From Poa pratensis (lineage: Eukaryota; Streptophyta; Magnoliopsida; Poales; Poaceae), in assembly GCA_947311845.1 (NCBI GenBank), contig CAMZMU010000035.1, forward strand, positions 4,411,726-4,475,725: 64,000 nucleotides of DNA. Reading direction: 5' to 3'. The position numbers and the translations under genes were made by a program. Positions 23,125 through 34,674 of the stretch are shown here, piece after piece. Every line of letters begins with the position of its first letter. Within the stretch, counting starts at the first letter, position 1. Under the pieces are notes generated by a model that was given only the letters and a program-made list of their open reading frames with translations, searched no databases and had not been told where the DNA came from.

Positions 23125-26100
23125 AATCTAAAAAATTGGAATAAAAAATACACATAATTAGAATGCCTTAGCATGCCAGACAAGAGGGGAACTACAAACG
23201 CTAAAGCTGACTAAATTATGTGTTCGCATGTTGAACGAGAGTAAACACATGAACCTTAATGAAAAATTGTGTCACTTAACCGGAGAAAAGAAGGAAAGAA
23301 CAAATGATAAGTTGACTTGAACTCTTTTCCCTCGAGTATAAGTCTTGCTAGGATTTCTCATAGACTTGGAACAAAAAATCCTACAACATGAAAATCTATG
23401 GTGGCCCTTTCTAGAGTGCAAGACTTGCTAGGATTTCTCATGAACTCATGGTAGGCGTGCACGCTCTATGTTTTTATTTGCAATACCAATCTTCCAACCG
23501 ACAAAATATTTGTTCCGAACTGGGCCATAAAATATTGAAATACAAAATTGGATTAAGTAGTGTATTGATAGCAACAATTCTGTAACTTCGAGTTAAGTGC
23601 TTTCTAGTGTGCATGCACTTAGCAAAGTGGTCATTGCTAGAGTGTAAGACTTCTGGTTCAAAGACTTCTTTAGCTTCCCAGTTCTCCTTCCTCAGTGATA
23701 TTATTTGTTATGAAAAGTTGGGCCTATTCTAAGTTAGTTTGACAATATATTCTCCTTTCGACCTTTGTATTAGATGTATCATGAGCATTTGTCTGTGTTT
23801 ATAAAAAAAACACGATGTTGTCCCTTATCAAGTGTACATTTCAAGAATTACACTAATAACATATGGTAAGTCGAATGTGTTGAGATCAACTCTAGAGGTT
23901 TGTCCATTGCATTTATTCTTTGTACTCCTCCTTGTCACATCCACACTAGTTTGATGGGATGAACAAGGAGTTACTAGATCTTTGTATTGCTCGTAGTTGT
24001 TTGTGTCAACAAAGTTCAAATTAAAAACGAGCCTAGTGTATACATGCTTGGTTCCCTTTGTTTCCTTTATACACACACTCTAAGCGTTGACCATTTACAA
24101 ATGTTTACTTTCTCTAACAAGTTTCTACAATGAATATTTAAATAGTCCCTGAAGACAAATGATACCAGAATCTGGAGGCTATAGAATTATATTGTACGTT
24201 CGGATGCTTGACACTATGTGTCAATCCAACGATATAGAGGTGCCACCTCTCCGCATGAAACAACAAAGATAGCCCACCAAGTATGAGAGAGCTAGATATG
24301 TCCATGAGAGTTCCATGAGTCAAATATACGATATATAGCAATCCAAAAGTGTCATATAAACTTCTTTCTAATGTGATTCTTAGTTCGTATCCTTGTTTGC
24401 CTCCACGTAGAGTAAATAGCAGCAGGCGGGTTGTAGTCCATTCAATGTTTCAAATTACCGTATTCGTCTTCTGCTCAACTATTATGGAAAAATATGAAAA
24501 CATTAATCATTCCTAGAGAAAATTGTATATGCCTGGTAAACAATAACCATATTAAAGCAAGTGTTGGTACAAATAATCGTAACAAGACAAATAGATTTGT
24601 TCACTTTTACTATTTAGTCGCTAATAAATACGATCTTTAATTTTCAAAAAAGGAAACTTGTTATATTTTGTTAGGATTTATCATAATTTAATCTTGTAAT
24701 TTATGTATTTTGGCATTTATTAGAGGATAACAACTATATCAGGCGTGATTTCTAGATATATATGATCACAACTACCGTTGAAGGGTATATTAAGTTAGAG
24801 TTTGCGTTGGTGGAACAATAAAACATTTTTTACATAAAATGCATAAACGTTAGGTCTTCTTGTGTGATCACTCAACTCTTAGAATGTTTAATATTAGTCA
24901 AAGAACCCCAACTTTCTGATAAAACTAATCACAATATCAAGATATTGGTTCCGGTGTCACATTGACGAGGTTTTTTCTACGGAAACGGTATTGGTGATAT
25001 TTTTAGGGTTTTCTCACAAACTTTCGTCTCTCCCTCTCCCTCATTTTCACTCCCGGTCTCCTTCCCTCTTTTTCCCCGTCGGCACTACCTCTGAAACCCT
25101 CCACATCATTATCTCAATTCGCGTCGACGGGTGTATGCTAGGGTCCTCACTCCCCGATTCTGAGTTTTCCCTAGTTGCAGCTCGATGAGATTCGTGAATT
25201 ATTCGTAGCTTGAGGTATGTTGTGAGCACGACAACGCTAATGTGGTGACTTTCTGTGTCGCTCTAGGGCTATGTTTGGATAGATTTACATCATAACACCT
25301 AATTATTTTCGATGCCGAGGATGTTGATCATGTTGATGAAGTGACACATAAAACATATCTAATTTCCTGACCACTTTGCTTATGATTGTCATCCAATTCT
25401 CTAATGAGAAAAATGTCAGAACTAATGCTAATTTTAGCGGAACCGCCAAATTGATTGCTTTTGTGAATCAAATGAAATAAAAGTAAATTATGGCGTAAAA
25501 TTTGATAGAAGGGGGTCAAGGCATACTTTCATGATCTCAGTCATACTAAGGACGAGAAACATCTATCATGTGGCTTTCAATGTTAATCCAGAGATAATTA
25601 TATTTGTGTTGACTAACAAATAGTATGTCCGCGTAACTAAATATTTCACGTGTGTTGTCAAATGTGTTATTAAGAAGGTCAGAAATCATAAATTTTGGCA
25701 TTTAGTCTACAATAATTGCAAAATTAATTGTTAAACTTTAGATCGATACGTGATATTGGAGGATAGTAGATCTCTTTGGATTAACCTGCCTCTTTAGCTC
25801 AATGATACAATGGTGCGGTGCTGGAGGAAGATATGCCCTAATTACTATTTTATTTTAATATACTAGAGTGATTGGATTTTCTGTGGTCCTTGATAGAGTT
25901 GTAGTTACTAATTCTTTTTCAATTTCCACCTATCTCTCCATATTGTTTGGTTCGCCAAACCTTGGCATATTTTAAGTTTTTGTTTTGCGATGTGTTGTTA
26001 CTTCTGCATGTCGGTATTTTCTGTATAACTTGGAATAATGTAAATATCATGTGTATTTGTCCTTCTTTATATAGAGAACAATGATATTGTCTCCTATCAA

Positions 26101-27230
26101 GTGTACCATCAACTCTTAGAGGTTTGACCCATTTGCTAACTACCGAACTTTGTTCTTTGCACTTGCATATATTTAATTTTAATGTGGTTCCAAATGTCCC
26201 TAATGGCACATCTCTGTAAAAGAACATAGATGTTTGTATGAACAAATTCCAAATTGATGATGAGGATGATGGGTAGACAAGAAGTCCTATGTGGTAAAAT
26301 TAAAGCATAGGGTGATGTTGAAGAGCACGATGTATAAATATAAGTGGTCGCACTGGTCGTCAAATCCAATAAATGCTCGCTTTATAGACCATTGCCTAAC
26401 ACTCTTTAATCTGTTGTGGCAACCACACACCTGAAAGTGTATGTTTTCATCACGTACATTTTGTAAATTTCCCTTTTGCATCCAGTTTATAAGGTGTAGT
26501 TTGGTTTGTTAATGCTACCCACGCTAACTTTAGTATTTGATTTATTTGATAGAAAACTGTAACAAGAAATTAATGTTTGAATAAAATTCTAATGACCTCA
26601 ATTTTTTCTAACATAAACAACTAGTTGATGAAGTAGTTGTTGGTTAAAGTTATGCTTCAACAAACTAAAAAAGCTTCTCATATATTCTTGTCATATTGTT
26701 GACAGAGAGAGTATATATTTACAAGATGAAACCACTCATGTGTTGTTGAGGGACATCTATAATGTTCAGACGAAGCCAACCAATATAAACGCATAGGATC
26801 TATTCTTAATCGTTGTAATATCATTTCCATACAGCCATCGGTCGGTTTCCCTACAATCGATGGTACTTAGGAACTTGGAACAAGACACAGGTCTAGATGC
26901 ACCCATTATGGAAAAAATATTTTAAGTACATTTTAAAATTTAAAAACGATTACAAACAAGAATTTTAGGTGTAAATCAAGACATTCTATGTCCGCACAAA
27001 AAGTTTCGCGAAAAAAGTCATTTTCTGTGGCATGCATAAAAAGACAAAAAATGTATTGTGAAAAACATTTTCTAACACCGGAGTTTGTCTTTTTTACACA
27101 TACCACAAAAAAAATTCATGAAACTTTATGTGCAGACATAAATGTCATTATGTTTACCCAAGTTTCTTTTGAATTTTAAAAAAAAACTAAAATATGATTT
27201 TTGGATAGTGGGTGTACACATACGAGTCGA
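23125..27230. repeat. Old dispersed repeats, no gene supported
   Basis: AT-rich DNA with several parts related to 52.3-53.7 kb. Examples are 'caatccaacgatatagaggtgccacctctccgcatg' (about 24,225) against about 52,917, and the 'tatcaagtgtac..caact ctagaggtttg' phrase at about 23,825 and 26,095. A CT-rich leader-like stretch sits at 25,020-25,190, but no adequate coding frame follows it. It is most likely old transposon remains. Confidence 0.5.
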
Positions 27231-27637
27231 AACATATTTCCCCTATTTTTCTTCTCTCTTTGCTCTTTTGTCGTGTGTTACTAACATGGATCGTGGAGTG
27301 TCTAGCAATTCTATCGGTTTGACGTGTGCTGCTTTGGCAGTTGGCACAGGGAATAATAAATATATCGAAAGGTAGTTTCTTACTCTTCTTTGCATCGTGT
27401 CCACATGATTCAGAAATAACATGTGTCGTTCCTCAGTGGAATTAGCGATGCCTAAGCTGACGGACTGACGACCCACCATTAATTTGCTCTCTTTTCATGG
27501 CACATGTATGAATGGGCTTGTCATTTGCTTCGTGGGAGGCCAGCCCATATAACAGAATTAGCACTCGCTGCCCGCCGCTCGGTTCTAAGATGCTGGGCTG
27601 TGTGATCGGAGTCCACCCATTTACCTCGACATGTTTC
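27230..27637. repeat. Segmental duplication, short copy 4 fragment
   Basis: It contains 'gttactaacatggatcgtgga' (27,277; compare 15,538 and 22,349), 'ctatcggtttgac' and the 'gctgac..gac..cccat' to 'gcccatgta..gggct' part matching 15,860-15,950. It is a diverged end piece of the copy 2/copy 3 unit. Confidence 0.6.
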
Positions 27638-27649
27638 CAGCCCATTTCT
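27638..27649. repeat. Target site duplication, left (12 bp)
   Basis: CAGCCCATTTCT, identical to 29177-29188. Confidence 0.65.
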
Positions 27650-29176
27650 TCTTTTTTTCGAGAATGCTGGGGGGATTACTCCCCACCGGTTGTTATATTT
27701 CATCGAAAGTAGCCTGGCGAGCAATGTTCTTACAACAGAATAACAATTGTACAGGGGATACAGGGAAGAGAAACAATGAAATACAAGAAAAAAAGACAAC
27801 TAGAAAAGAGCAGCAAGAGCCACAATGAGAGGCACAAGAGGTGAGTTGTATTGTCGAGGGAACACAATGCCAAGACTCGGCAATCAGCCTCACGCACCGC
27901 ACCGGCGTGCGACTCGAACCCCAGGCACAACTCAGGAGCACCACCATCATCATCGGAGTGTCAAGCCTAGCACCTAGCACTACCCTAGATAGGGAGCTCC
28001 GCCACGGAGGTCGAGACGAAAAGCAGGTGGGGGAGACATACATTGCGTCGTCATCGAGCAAAGGTGAGCCGAGACGCCACCGAGAGCACGAAGCTCCCGC
28101 ACCGCAACAACAACCATTGGAGAATCTTGGGCAGGCACGCAAATGCCGGCCGAAGAGAGAACACTCGCCGTCGGCCCCAAGCTAGCCGCACCAACACCAC
28201 CAAACACAACACCGACCGCCCCATGCAGCAGCAAGCGCCATCGCTGGGTCTCCAAAATGACGCCTCCAAGAAGAATGTGTTGTCGAGGGCACAACACCGT
28301 CATCTGATCCAGCAAGCCGAATCATGGGTTTTCACCCGGAAACCACCAGGCAATGAACTGGGGTTGCTCAAACTCCACAACGACACCTCCAGCGAGGAAA
28401 CGATGTCAAAGACATAGCTGCCGCCGGCAACAATAAATCGATGCAGGGTTTTCGCCCGGAGTTCGAGCACATCCCAGTCGACCGCCAGCAGCAGCCGCCG
28501 CACCCTCCACCCCACGGGGAGACCATCTGCGGCAAGCTTCAGCAGAGGGCACCGAATCCACCAGGGCTGCCGGACGCAGCAGAATCGCCGATCCCCTCCG
28601 AGCACCATGCCGGCAAGGACCAGACAAGCGCCGCCTGAGCCAAGAACCACCGTGGTTCCTGGCAGCAACCCAACGACACGCACGGACGCGCATCGAGCGC
28701 GCCACAGAGGTGCTGCCGAAGAAGGCCGGATCCGGGCGCCCGCAACGCCGAGATTGCAGTTGCAGCGCCGGCCCATCCGGAGCCCAGATCGGGCCCGGGG
28801 CCGCCGCCGCCGCGAAGGAGCACCACCGCCGAACCACCACCTCCCGCCAAGCCCCGCCGCCTAGCGGCACACCTCGCCGCCGGCAGAGCCCACAGGGCTC
28901 GCCACGAAGAGGGCACACGCGCGCCGGCGAACCGCCGGTCTCGCTGAGTCCCGCCGCCTAGGGATGCAACGAACCACGGGGAGGCGCCCCGCCGCCGCCG
29001 TCGGCCGCACGAGCTTCGCCCGGCGGCTTCCTCCGGCGGCGGCGGCGCGGGCGCGGTGGAGGAGCGGCGGCTGGCTAGGGTTTGCGAGTCGCCCCGAGTC
29101 GCTCTGGGCGAGAGCGACGCGGGGGTCTTTTTCATTTTTCTGATTTTACATGTAGTTATTATCCCGTTCTCATATT
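27650..29176 (-). mobile_element. Retroposon C (1.53 kb), poly(T)-led
   Basis: The left end is a T-run ('tctttttttcgag') read as a poly(A) tail on the minus strand. A 12-bp direct repeat flanks the segment. The interior holds 'gggttttcacccgg' (28,327) and 'gggttttcgcccgg' (28,447) phrases like those of the 14,204 retroposon. The right, GC-rich end includes 'gctagggtttgcgagtcgcc', like retroposon A. Overlapping frames are open on both strands (28.3-29.1 kb) without a recognisable domain. It is probably a member of the same non-coding or gene-derived retroposon class as A and B. Confidence 0.6.
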
Positions 29177-29188
29177 CAGCCCATTTCT
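29177..29188. repeat. Target site duplication, right (12 bp)
   Basis: Identical to 27638-27649. Confidence 0.65.
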
Positions 29189-29247
29189 CATATTCGCGTT
29201 CTGGTTATATATTTTCCCTCGTGCAACGTCAACGTCGGCAAAGGCAG

Positions 29248-29960
29248 GATGAACAGAGAGTCACCGAGTAAAGCGCATCATGTGGCTAGATTCATCAAAA
29301 TATCTCGGCAATGCCACGTAGCATGCAAGGCAACGCATCGCCGGCGGTGATAGACAGAAAGATACCGGCTACAGGAATCCAAACTACTCCACAAACAAAG
29401 GTGGGCACGCGTTGGTGAGAACGTATCCCGTGCACCAAGCAAACTGGTGTACCACTAACACAGTTCTAAAAATATGGAAGACAAATTTAGATGTAGTCAA
29501 TACTCCCATCTAACATGACACAAAATTTTCAATCGGAATTAATAACATACATATCAGGAAATAAAATAGATAAATATGATAATGAATAGTACCATAAATA
29601 GAACTTGGGATTTGAATTGGTCACATTGTCATTGTTGATAAAAATGAAGAAAATAAAACGAAACAAAGAAAGAAAAGTGAGAAATGAGAAATAAAAAAGA
29701 CGTAAGAATAAATTGTAAATAAAAGAAGAAATGTTAAGGGAACGAGCAAGAGAAAATGAAAAAATGATAAAATGAAATAGCACAGGAAAAAAAGTAATGG
29801 GGTGGTCGTATGAGGCAGCCTTTATGCGGCGTCTGAGCGGGCGGCAAATATGATTTTGCACGTCAACGACGGTATATCCATTCCATTTTCAAAAAGCCAC
29901 TGGAGTCCGCACAGCAGGAAGTGCACTGAGCCACCGAGTAAAGCGTATCAAATAAAAATA
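29248..29960. repeat. Promoter-like repeat units 1 and 2
   Basis: Unit 1 (about 29,248-29,365) has 'caccgagtaaagcgcatcatgtggctagattcat..aaaatatctcg'. Unit 2 (about 29,800-29,960) has 'gcggcgtctgagcgggcggcaaatatg', 'acggtatatcca' and 'gccaccgagtaaagcg'. The same order recurs in units at 42,388-42,650 and 42,655-44,610. An A-rich spacer precedes or follows the units. Nothing codes. Element 1 has inserted between units 2 and 3. Confidence 0.65.
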
Positions 29961-30155
29961 AAACAAAGAAAATGTAAAAAAGATAAAAAACGAAACAAAC
30001 AAAGAAGAAGAAAATTGAGAAACGGAACAAAAAAGAAATAAGAGTAAATAAAAGGATAATGACAACGCGCCTTACTCGGAACGGCCATGGTCGAAGTGAT
30101 ACGTGGCTCCCTGATGAGCGCTTAATATCGTAAATAGAATTTTCCGTCTTATAAA

Positions 30156-30160
30156 GACGC
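30156..30160. repeat. Target site duplication of element 1, left (GACGC)
   Basis: Identical to 41977-41981 and directly abuts the LTR. Confidence 0.95.
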
Positions 30161-31467
30161 TGAAAGGATCGGTATGACACCTAGAGGGGGGGTGAATAGG
30201 TGCTACTCCAATTTTAGTCTTTTTCAAATTAAGCTTGACACAAAAGGTAAATTCTCTAGATATGCAACTACGGTGAATTTACCTATATGACAAGCTAGCA
30301 ACTAAGCACGATAATATAAGGCGGTAAACAAGGATAGAGGTAACCGAAGTCAAAGCACGCGGAGACACGGATGTAATCCCGAGTTCCTCCTTTTTAGGGG
30401 AGTACGTCTCGTTGGAGAGGTGTGAACCAACACAATGGTTCAACGGCCACAAAGGCCTCACCCTCTTCTCCGGTGAACCGCACCACAAAGGTTTGGTTCA
30501 CTTCAACTATCGGAAACCTTCGAGGCGGAGTCCGGAGCCTTTACAACAACGATTTGGGGCACAACCCACAAAGGATTGGGGGCTCCCAAACAGCTACAAT
30601 CTGTCACAAAGACAATCAAGTGAGTACAATAGGGGGCTAGGTTTTCCTAGTGGAAACCCTAGCTAATGGTCCCTCAAGTGAATGAGGGGGAAATGACAAA
30701 CGGCTCGGTGAAGATGTAGATCGGGGCCTTCTCCTTCAATCCTCCAAAGATCAACAAGTTTGGGTGGAGGGATTGGGAGATCTAGTGATTCTTGAGCTTG
30801 CAACAATGGGGATCTTATTTCTGGGCGAGCTAGCTGGCTGGAGGTAGATGGAGGGGTATATATACCCCTCCCAGAAAAGTAGCCGTTGCAGAGAAGAATC
30901 ACACCGGAGTTTCCGGTCCAAGTGACCGGAAACTCCGGCCTTGGGCGGAAACTCCGGCCTGCAGGGGCCGGAAACTCCGCCCCACACCAGGAGCTGAGCA
31001 ACTTCTTCACGTCTGAGACTTGGGCCAAAACTCCGGTGTACTGGGGCCGGAATGTTTGGCCAGGGGCGGAAACTCCGGCCGTGGGGGCCGGAAACTCCGC
31101 CCCACACCAGGGGCTGAGCAACAATTCAGCAGCAGAAACTTGGGCAAAGACTCCGGTGCCCTGGGGCCGGAATGTTTGGCCAGGGGCGGAAACTCCGGTC
31201 CTGAGGACCGGAAACTCCGCCCCACACCAGGGGCTGAGCAACACTTCAGCAGCTTTGCTGTTTCTTCGAGGATAAGTCCAGGGACCGGAAACTCCGGCCT
31301 TGGAGGCCGGAAACTCCGGCCTGAAAGCTCCAGAAACTCTTTTCTCTTTTTGGTGTTGATGCACATGTTGTATACAATAAAACCTGCATCACTTATCACC
31401 AGATTAAAACATCCACAAGTGTTGTTAACTAACACACAAAACTAAGAGATCACAAAATGTCCTTTCA
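30161..31467 (-). repeat. Element 1 3' LTR (1307 bp)
   Basis: It pairs with 40,672-41,976. It holds the family-specific GGAAACTCCGG/CCGGAGTTTCC repeats (about 30,904-31,320) and a symmetrical TATA stretch, GGGGTATATATACCCC, near 30,857. Open frames of 100-230 codons inside arise from the repeats, are not conserved between strands, and are not called as genes. Confidence 0.95.
30904..31320. repeat. LTR palindrome cluster, element 1 3' LTR
   Basis: More than ten copies of GGAAACTCCG(G/C) and related forms, most in this orientation on the plus strand. Higher-order units of about 110 nt each end 'cccacaccaggggctgagcaa'. The unit is largely symmetrical around CCGGAAACTCCGG. Confidence 0.95.
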
Positions 31468-31482
31468 ATCTCCCCCTTTTTG
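31468..31482 (-). other. Polypurine tract next to the 3' LTR
   Basis: On the minus strand it reads AAAAAGGGGGAGAT directly before the LTR start TGAAAGG. This is the expected primer for plus-strand DNA synthesis. Confidence 0.85.
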
Positions 31483-31550
31483 GTGTTAGATGACAACACA
31501 CGGATTTGCAATAAAATTCACCATACTATCATGTTTAACAAAAGGAAAAG

Positions 31551-31558
31551 CTCCCCCT
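31551..31558 (-). other. Extra polypurine-like tract 1
   Basis: AGGGGGAG on the minus strand, about 85 nt from the LTR. It repeats the core of the proper polypurine tract. Confidence 0.6.
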
Positions 31559-31934
31559 AGATGTGTGCATATAAGTCATTTGCTTTGGAATGCAAATGCA
31601 CACATATAGAGAAACAAGTTCCACAACAAGGCGACATGATATGTAAACGAAACATTTCATAAACAAGACATATCACAAAGTAGGTTGAGCCTAGAGATAA
31701 AAACCATACCTTGTGCATATAAATGTAGATAAACATCCATATAACCATAGCACAATAAAGTAGGTTCAACCATACATAATAGAAATCCATATGTCTTACA
31801 CTCACATAGTTCACAACACAAGATGCAAATAAGTTCCAAATAACATAAAATGGACACAAGCGCAATAAAATGATAAAAGCACATGCTTGTGTCCAACCCA
31901 TGCAAATCCCGGAGAGAACCTAATAGAACTACTT

Positions 31935-31943
31935 CTCCCCCTT
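31935..31943 (-). other. Extra polypurine-like tract 2
   Basis: AAGGGGGAG on the minus strand within 'ccaaagggggagaag', between the extra gene and the 3' LTR. Confidence 0.6.
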
Positions 31944-31998
31944 TGGCATCGAGACGCCAAAAAGGGAAAAGAGCATAACTACACGAAACCCATGGAGA

Positions 31999-33922
31999 TC
32001 ACCCGGAGCTTTCTTCCATGTCATCATCACCTTCCCTTTCTTGATTGTAGTCCTCATCGGAAAGGTTCATGGGAGCCTTGCCGGTGTTGCGAGAAGAGGA
32101 GGGCAATGAAGTCACATCCGCATAATCCGACCAAGGAAAGACGTCTTCGTTCCATTTCTCAAGAGGGATAGTCTCGGCCGACGAGGAGGAGACAATAGGA
32201 TTGCCATCTTCATCTTCTTCCGGAGGGGAGTGATACTACCATTGTTGAGCTTGCGCAACTCCTTGATCATGATTTGTTGGTTGTCAATGATATGCTTCTC
32301 TCTCACATATCCATGCAAAGCAACTTTCTCTTCCACCAAGAGAGTTTACTCACTTCCGAGTTCACTTGAGCCCTTCCTTGAAGATATGAGGGAGGGTCGG
32401 CATTCTTGCTTCTCCTTCTAGGCATTGGGGCCTCGGTCTCCGCTTCCTCACTACTAGATTGCGGAGGAGGTGCACGAGAGGAAGACGGTTGCTTGGTGTG
32501 CTTGCTAAGTTGGTGGAGAGTCCCCTTGGCATGCTTGGTGAGGCGAGAGGTATCGATGTTGGAGACCTTGGAGAGGATGAGCTTCATCACATAAGGTGCA
32601 TAGAGAGGGTTCTTGTGCTCAAAAATGGCCCAAAGCAATTCACACTTGATGAAATCCATGACATCAACTTCTTGGCCTTCACAATCCGGACCGGCTTGGA
32701 GCACCTTGTAAGCATGGTATAAGAGATTGACAAGCCCTCCTCGAATGGCATCCACATTTCCGGCTTGAGGAGCAAGATTGAGCCGAACCATGCGAAGGAA
32801 AATGTTGAAGGTGGGGAGGAGGTCTTGATTGGTGCCAACGGATGATGCAACTGAATATAAAGGGCGCAAGCGGCGTTTGTTGTAAGCCACCCCGTCCACA
32901 TGCATCCTCTTCCCAACACAAGTAGTGGCACCCTTGAACTTGTATCCCAAGCATCTTCCAAACTCCACAAAGTTAGAGGTGCACTTTTGAGAACCGGTCA
33001 TCCAAGTCATGGTGATATCTTCATCATTATCAAAAACCACTGTGGCAAAGAACTGATGCACAAGCTGAATATCATAATCTTCATGAACATGGGAGATGAG
33101 CCTCTCAAGTCCAAGCTTCCGAGCAATCCACACGGCCTCTTGAAAATAAGGTTTCTTGTCCAAGCTCTCAAGGCTCAACACTTTTTGCTCACACACCATA
33201 TGCTTCTCAATGCGGGCATAAATCTCATTCATGATCAGCTGCTGCTCTCTCCTTGGAAACCTAGGATCATCGGTGTTGGATGGCAAGTCATAGAACTGCT
33301 GAGATCTCATCCGACGAAACTCGAGCTTCCCCATGCCCAAAACAGTGGTCAAAGAGTCAAAATGAGCTCTCTCGGCCTCTTCTTCATTATCAAACCCACC
33401 TAGGGCAGCATGTCTTGTGGCTTCTTCATCTATGGTACTCTGCTGTCTCAGACGGCCAGCGCTGCTGTCAAAAAGAAGCTTGTCCCTTGTTTGAGCACGG
33501 ATGACTTTTCTTGGTGATTTTTCAGGATGTTTCATGGAAGCCTTTGTCCTCTGCCCACCTGTGAAATAACAGAATAGGAGAAAAGCATGGGGATAAGCTT
33601 GCATGTCCAGGAACCAAAAGAAGAAGTAACCAAAGAGTTCTGGGCACAAAGTGTCTGATCTACACCGGAGTTTCCGGCCTCAGGGGGCGGAGATTCCGGC
33701 CCTGACCGGAGTTTCCGGCCTGGAAGACCGGAGTCTCCGGCCCTGAGATGGGGAACCTCGATTTAGTTCAAGAAACTTTGTGCTGAGAATTCTAGGGTTA
33801 AATCTAGGATACACCTTGCCATCTAGAAGATTCTACACCATGAAAAACTAGGGGAACTACTCTCCAAACTTAGATCGAGGTGAAAAACCTAAGGAGAGAG
33901 AGGAGGTACCCTTTTTGTCCAT
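31999..33922 (-). CDS. Element 1 accessory gene behind pol, predicted two exons
   Basis: The function is unknown. I predict exon 1 at 33,910-33,922 (13 nt with the ATG at 33,920-33,922), an intron at 33,559-33,909 starting GTACCT and ending TTTCACAG, and exon 2 from 33,558. Exon 1 plus exon 2 to the stop at 32,303 is an exact multiple of three. That product (about 422 residues) has an acidic start, a central region with HQFFATVVFDNDEDITMTWM, and a Ser/Pro-rich, basic tail. Sequence like a further acidic tail continues in other frames to a stop at 31,999, so frame breaks near 32,340 and 32,230 are likely. The homologue in element 2 (62,113-63,972) matches at HQFYATVYFDTD..IKWMT. I see no signal peptide or membrane segment, so the 'env-like' label used for Sirevirus genes at this position is not supported. 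The layout resembles the putative plant transposon domain (Transposase_32 type). That is a guess to be tested. Confidence 0.7.
33559..33909 (-). other. Predicted intron of the element 1 accessory gene
   Basis: 351 nt. The donor G|GTACCT and acceptor TTATTTCACAG|GT closely match those of element 2. Phase 1 in both. Confidence 0.65.
33664..33742. repeat. Inverted LTR-motif cluster inside the intron, element 1
   Basis: Four copies of CCGGAGTTTCCGGCC-like units, inverted relative to most copies in the LTR. Confidence 0.9.
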
Positions 33923-34133
33923 GGTGCAGCCCAAACGAAGGAGAGGAAGGTCCCCGCGTTGGTGAGGAGGAGTAGGCCGGAGGCACGGCGGATTCCGGCG
34001 GCGGGGAGCAGCCGGAGCGGCACTTCGAGGCGGCGGCGGCAGCAGGGGAGAGGTTGGGGGTCGGGGGTGTGTGGGAGTTGTGAAGTCAACCCCCACCCCG
34101 ATCCCCTTTTGGACCCCTGCGAGAACTGCCCAG

Positions 34134-34250
34134 ACCGGAGTTTCCGGCCTAAACACCGGAGTCTCCGGCCTAAGCCAGAGATTCCGGGTTTAGGGCGGAA
34201 ACTTCAGTCAGACCGGATATTCCGGCCCAAAGGACCGGAGTTTCCGGCCC
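34134..34250. repeat. Inverted LTR-motif cluster upstream of the accessory gene, element 1
   Basis: Five CCGGAGTTTCCGGCC-like units lie 212-328 nt before the predicted ATG, inverted relative to the LTR cluster. Between them and the ATG lies a GC-rich leader (33,923-34,110). Confidence 0.9.
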
Positions 34251-34674
34251 CACCAACTCAAAAATGCCAGATTTTGTTGTTGAACATGCAAGATGCAAGA
34301 GGAGCAAGTTTTCAGAAGGGATAGGCCTGGGATGGAACACAAAGTCACTGGAAATGGTACTTCACACTCAAACTTGGTAAGAGGCACAAAGAAAACATTA
34401 AGAAGCATCATTTGAGTGTGTTTTCCATAAAAACCAACGGATAGGCAAAAAGGCCATAAAGCTCCAACAAGATCAAATCTTCACAAAGAAGATGGCGGTG
34501 GCCTAAGCCACCATGTATGAGTGTATGTGGTGTGACACCGCGAAGATATATCTTGGGTTCACCGCCACTACTCGTCATTTAAGCTCACAATTCATAAAAT
34601 GAACAATATAGAGACAAAATGAGTTCTTTCTATCGGCATAATGGGGGGAGGGAGTCCAATGGATTAGGACCGCA

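Larger units (their letters stand above)
16385..23125. repeat. Segmental duplication copy 3
   Basis: A direct copy of 9,620-16,165 (see that entry for landmarks). It starts about 220 nt after copy 2 ends, so the two form a near-tandem pair of about 6.6 kb units. It carries its own later insertions: an hAT element (17,162-17,930), several Stowaways, a TIR element (about 20,428-21,523) and a SINE (about 22,664-22,964). Confidence 0.8.

Noticed and set aside
25020..25229. CT-rich leader and short frame that look like a gene start
   Set aside because: No sizeable coding frame or splice-supported continuation follows, and the area is embedded in old repeats.
28300..29135. Frames of 158-198 codons on the minus strand
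   Set aside because: Within a poly(T)-led retroposon, GC-rich, overlapping frames on both strands, no motif.
30904..31320. Regularly spaced repeats that superficially resemble a CRISPR array
   Set aside because: The units are palindromic promoter repeats inside an LTR of a plant retrotransposon. Spacers are themselves repeated, and no cas genes exist in this context.
30663..31445. Open frames of 100-230 codons on both strands in the LTRs of element 1 (also 41,261-41,954)
   Set aside because: They arise from GC-rich palindromic repeats, overlap each other on both strands, and change between the two nearly identical LTRs through single indels.
32303..33649. Reading the accessory gene of element 1 as one unspliced frame from 33,649
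   Set aside because: The first 30 or so residues come from sequence that ends in a clear 3' splice site. The matching element 2 frame has an unrelated start up to the same splice point.
31999..33922. Calling the accessory gene an envelope gene
   Set aside because: No signal peptide, membrane segment or fusion-like region is visible in either copy. Position alone is not enough.
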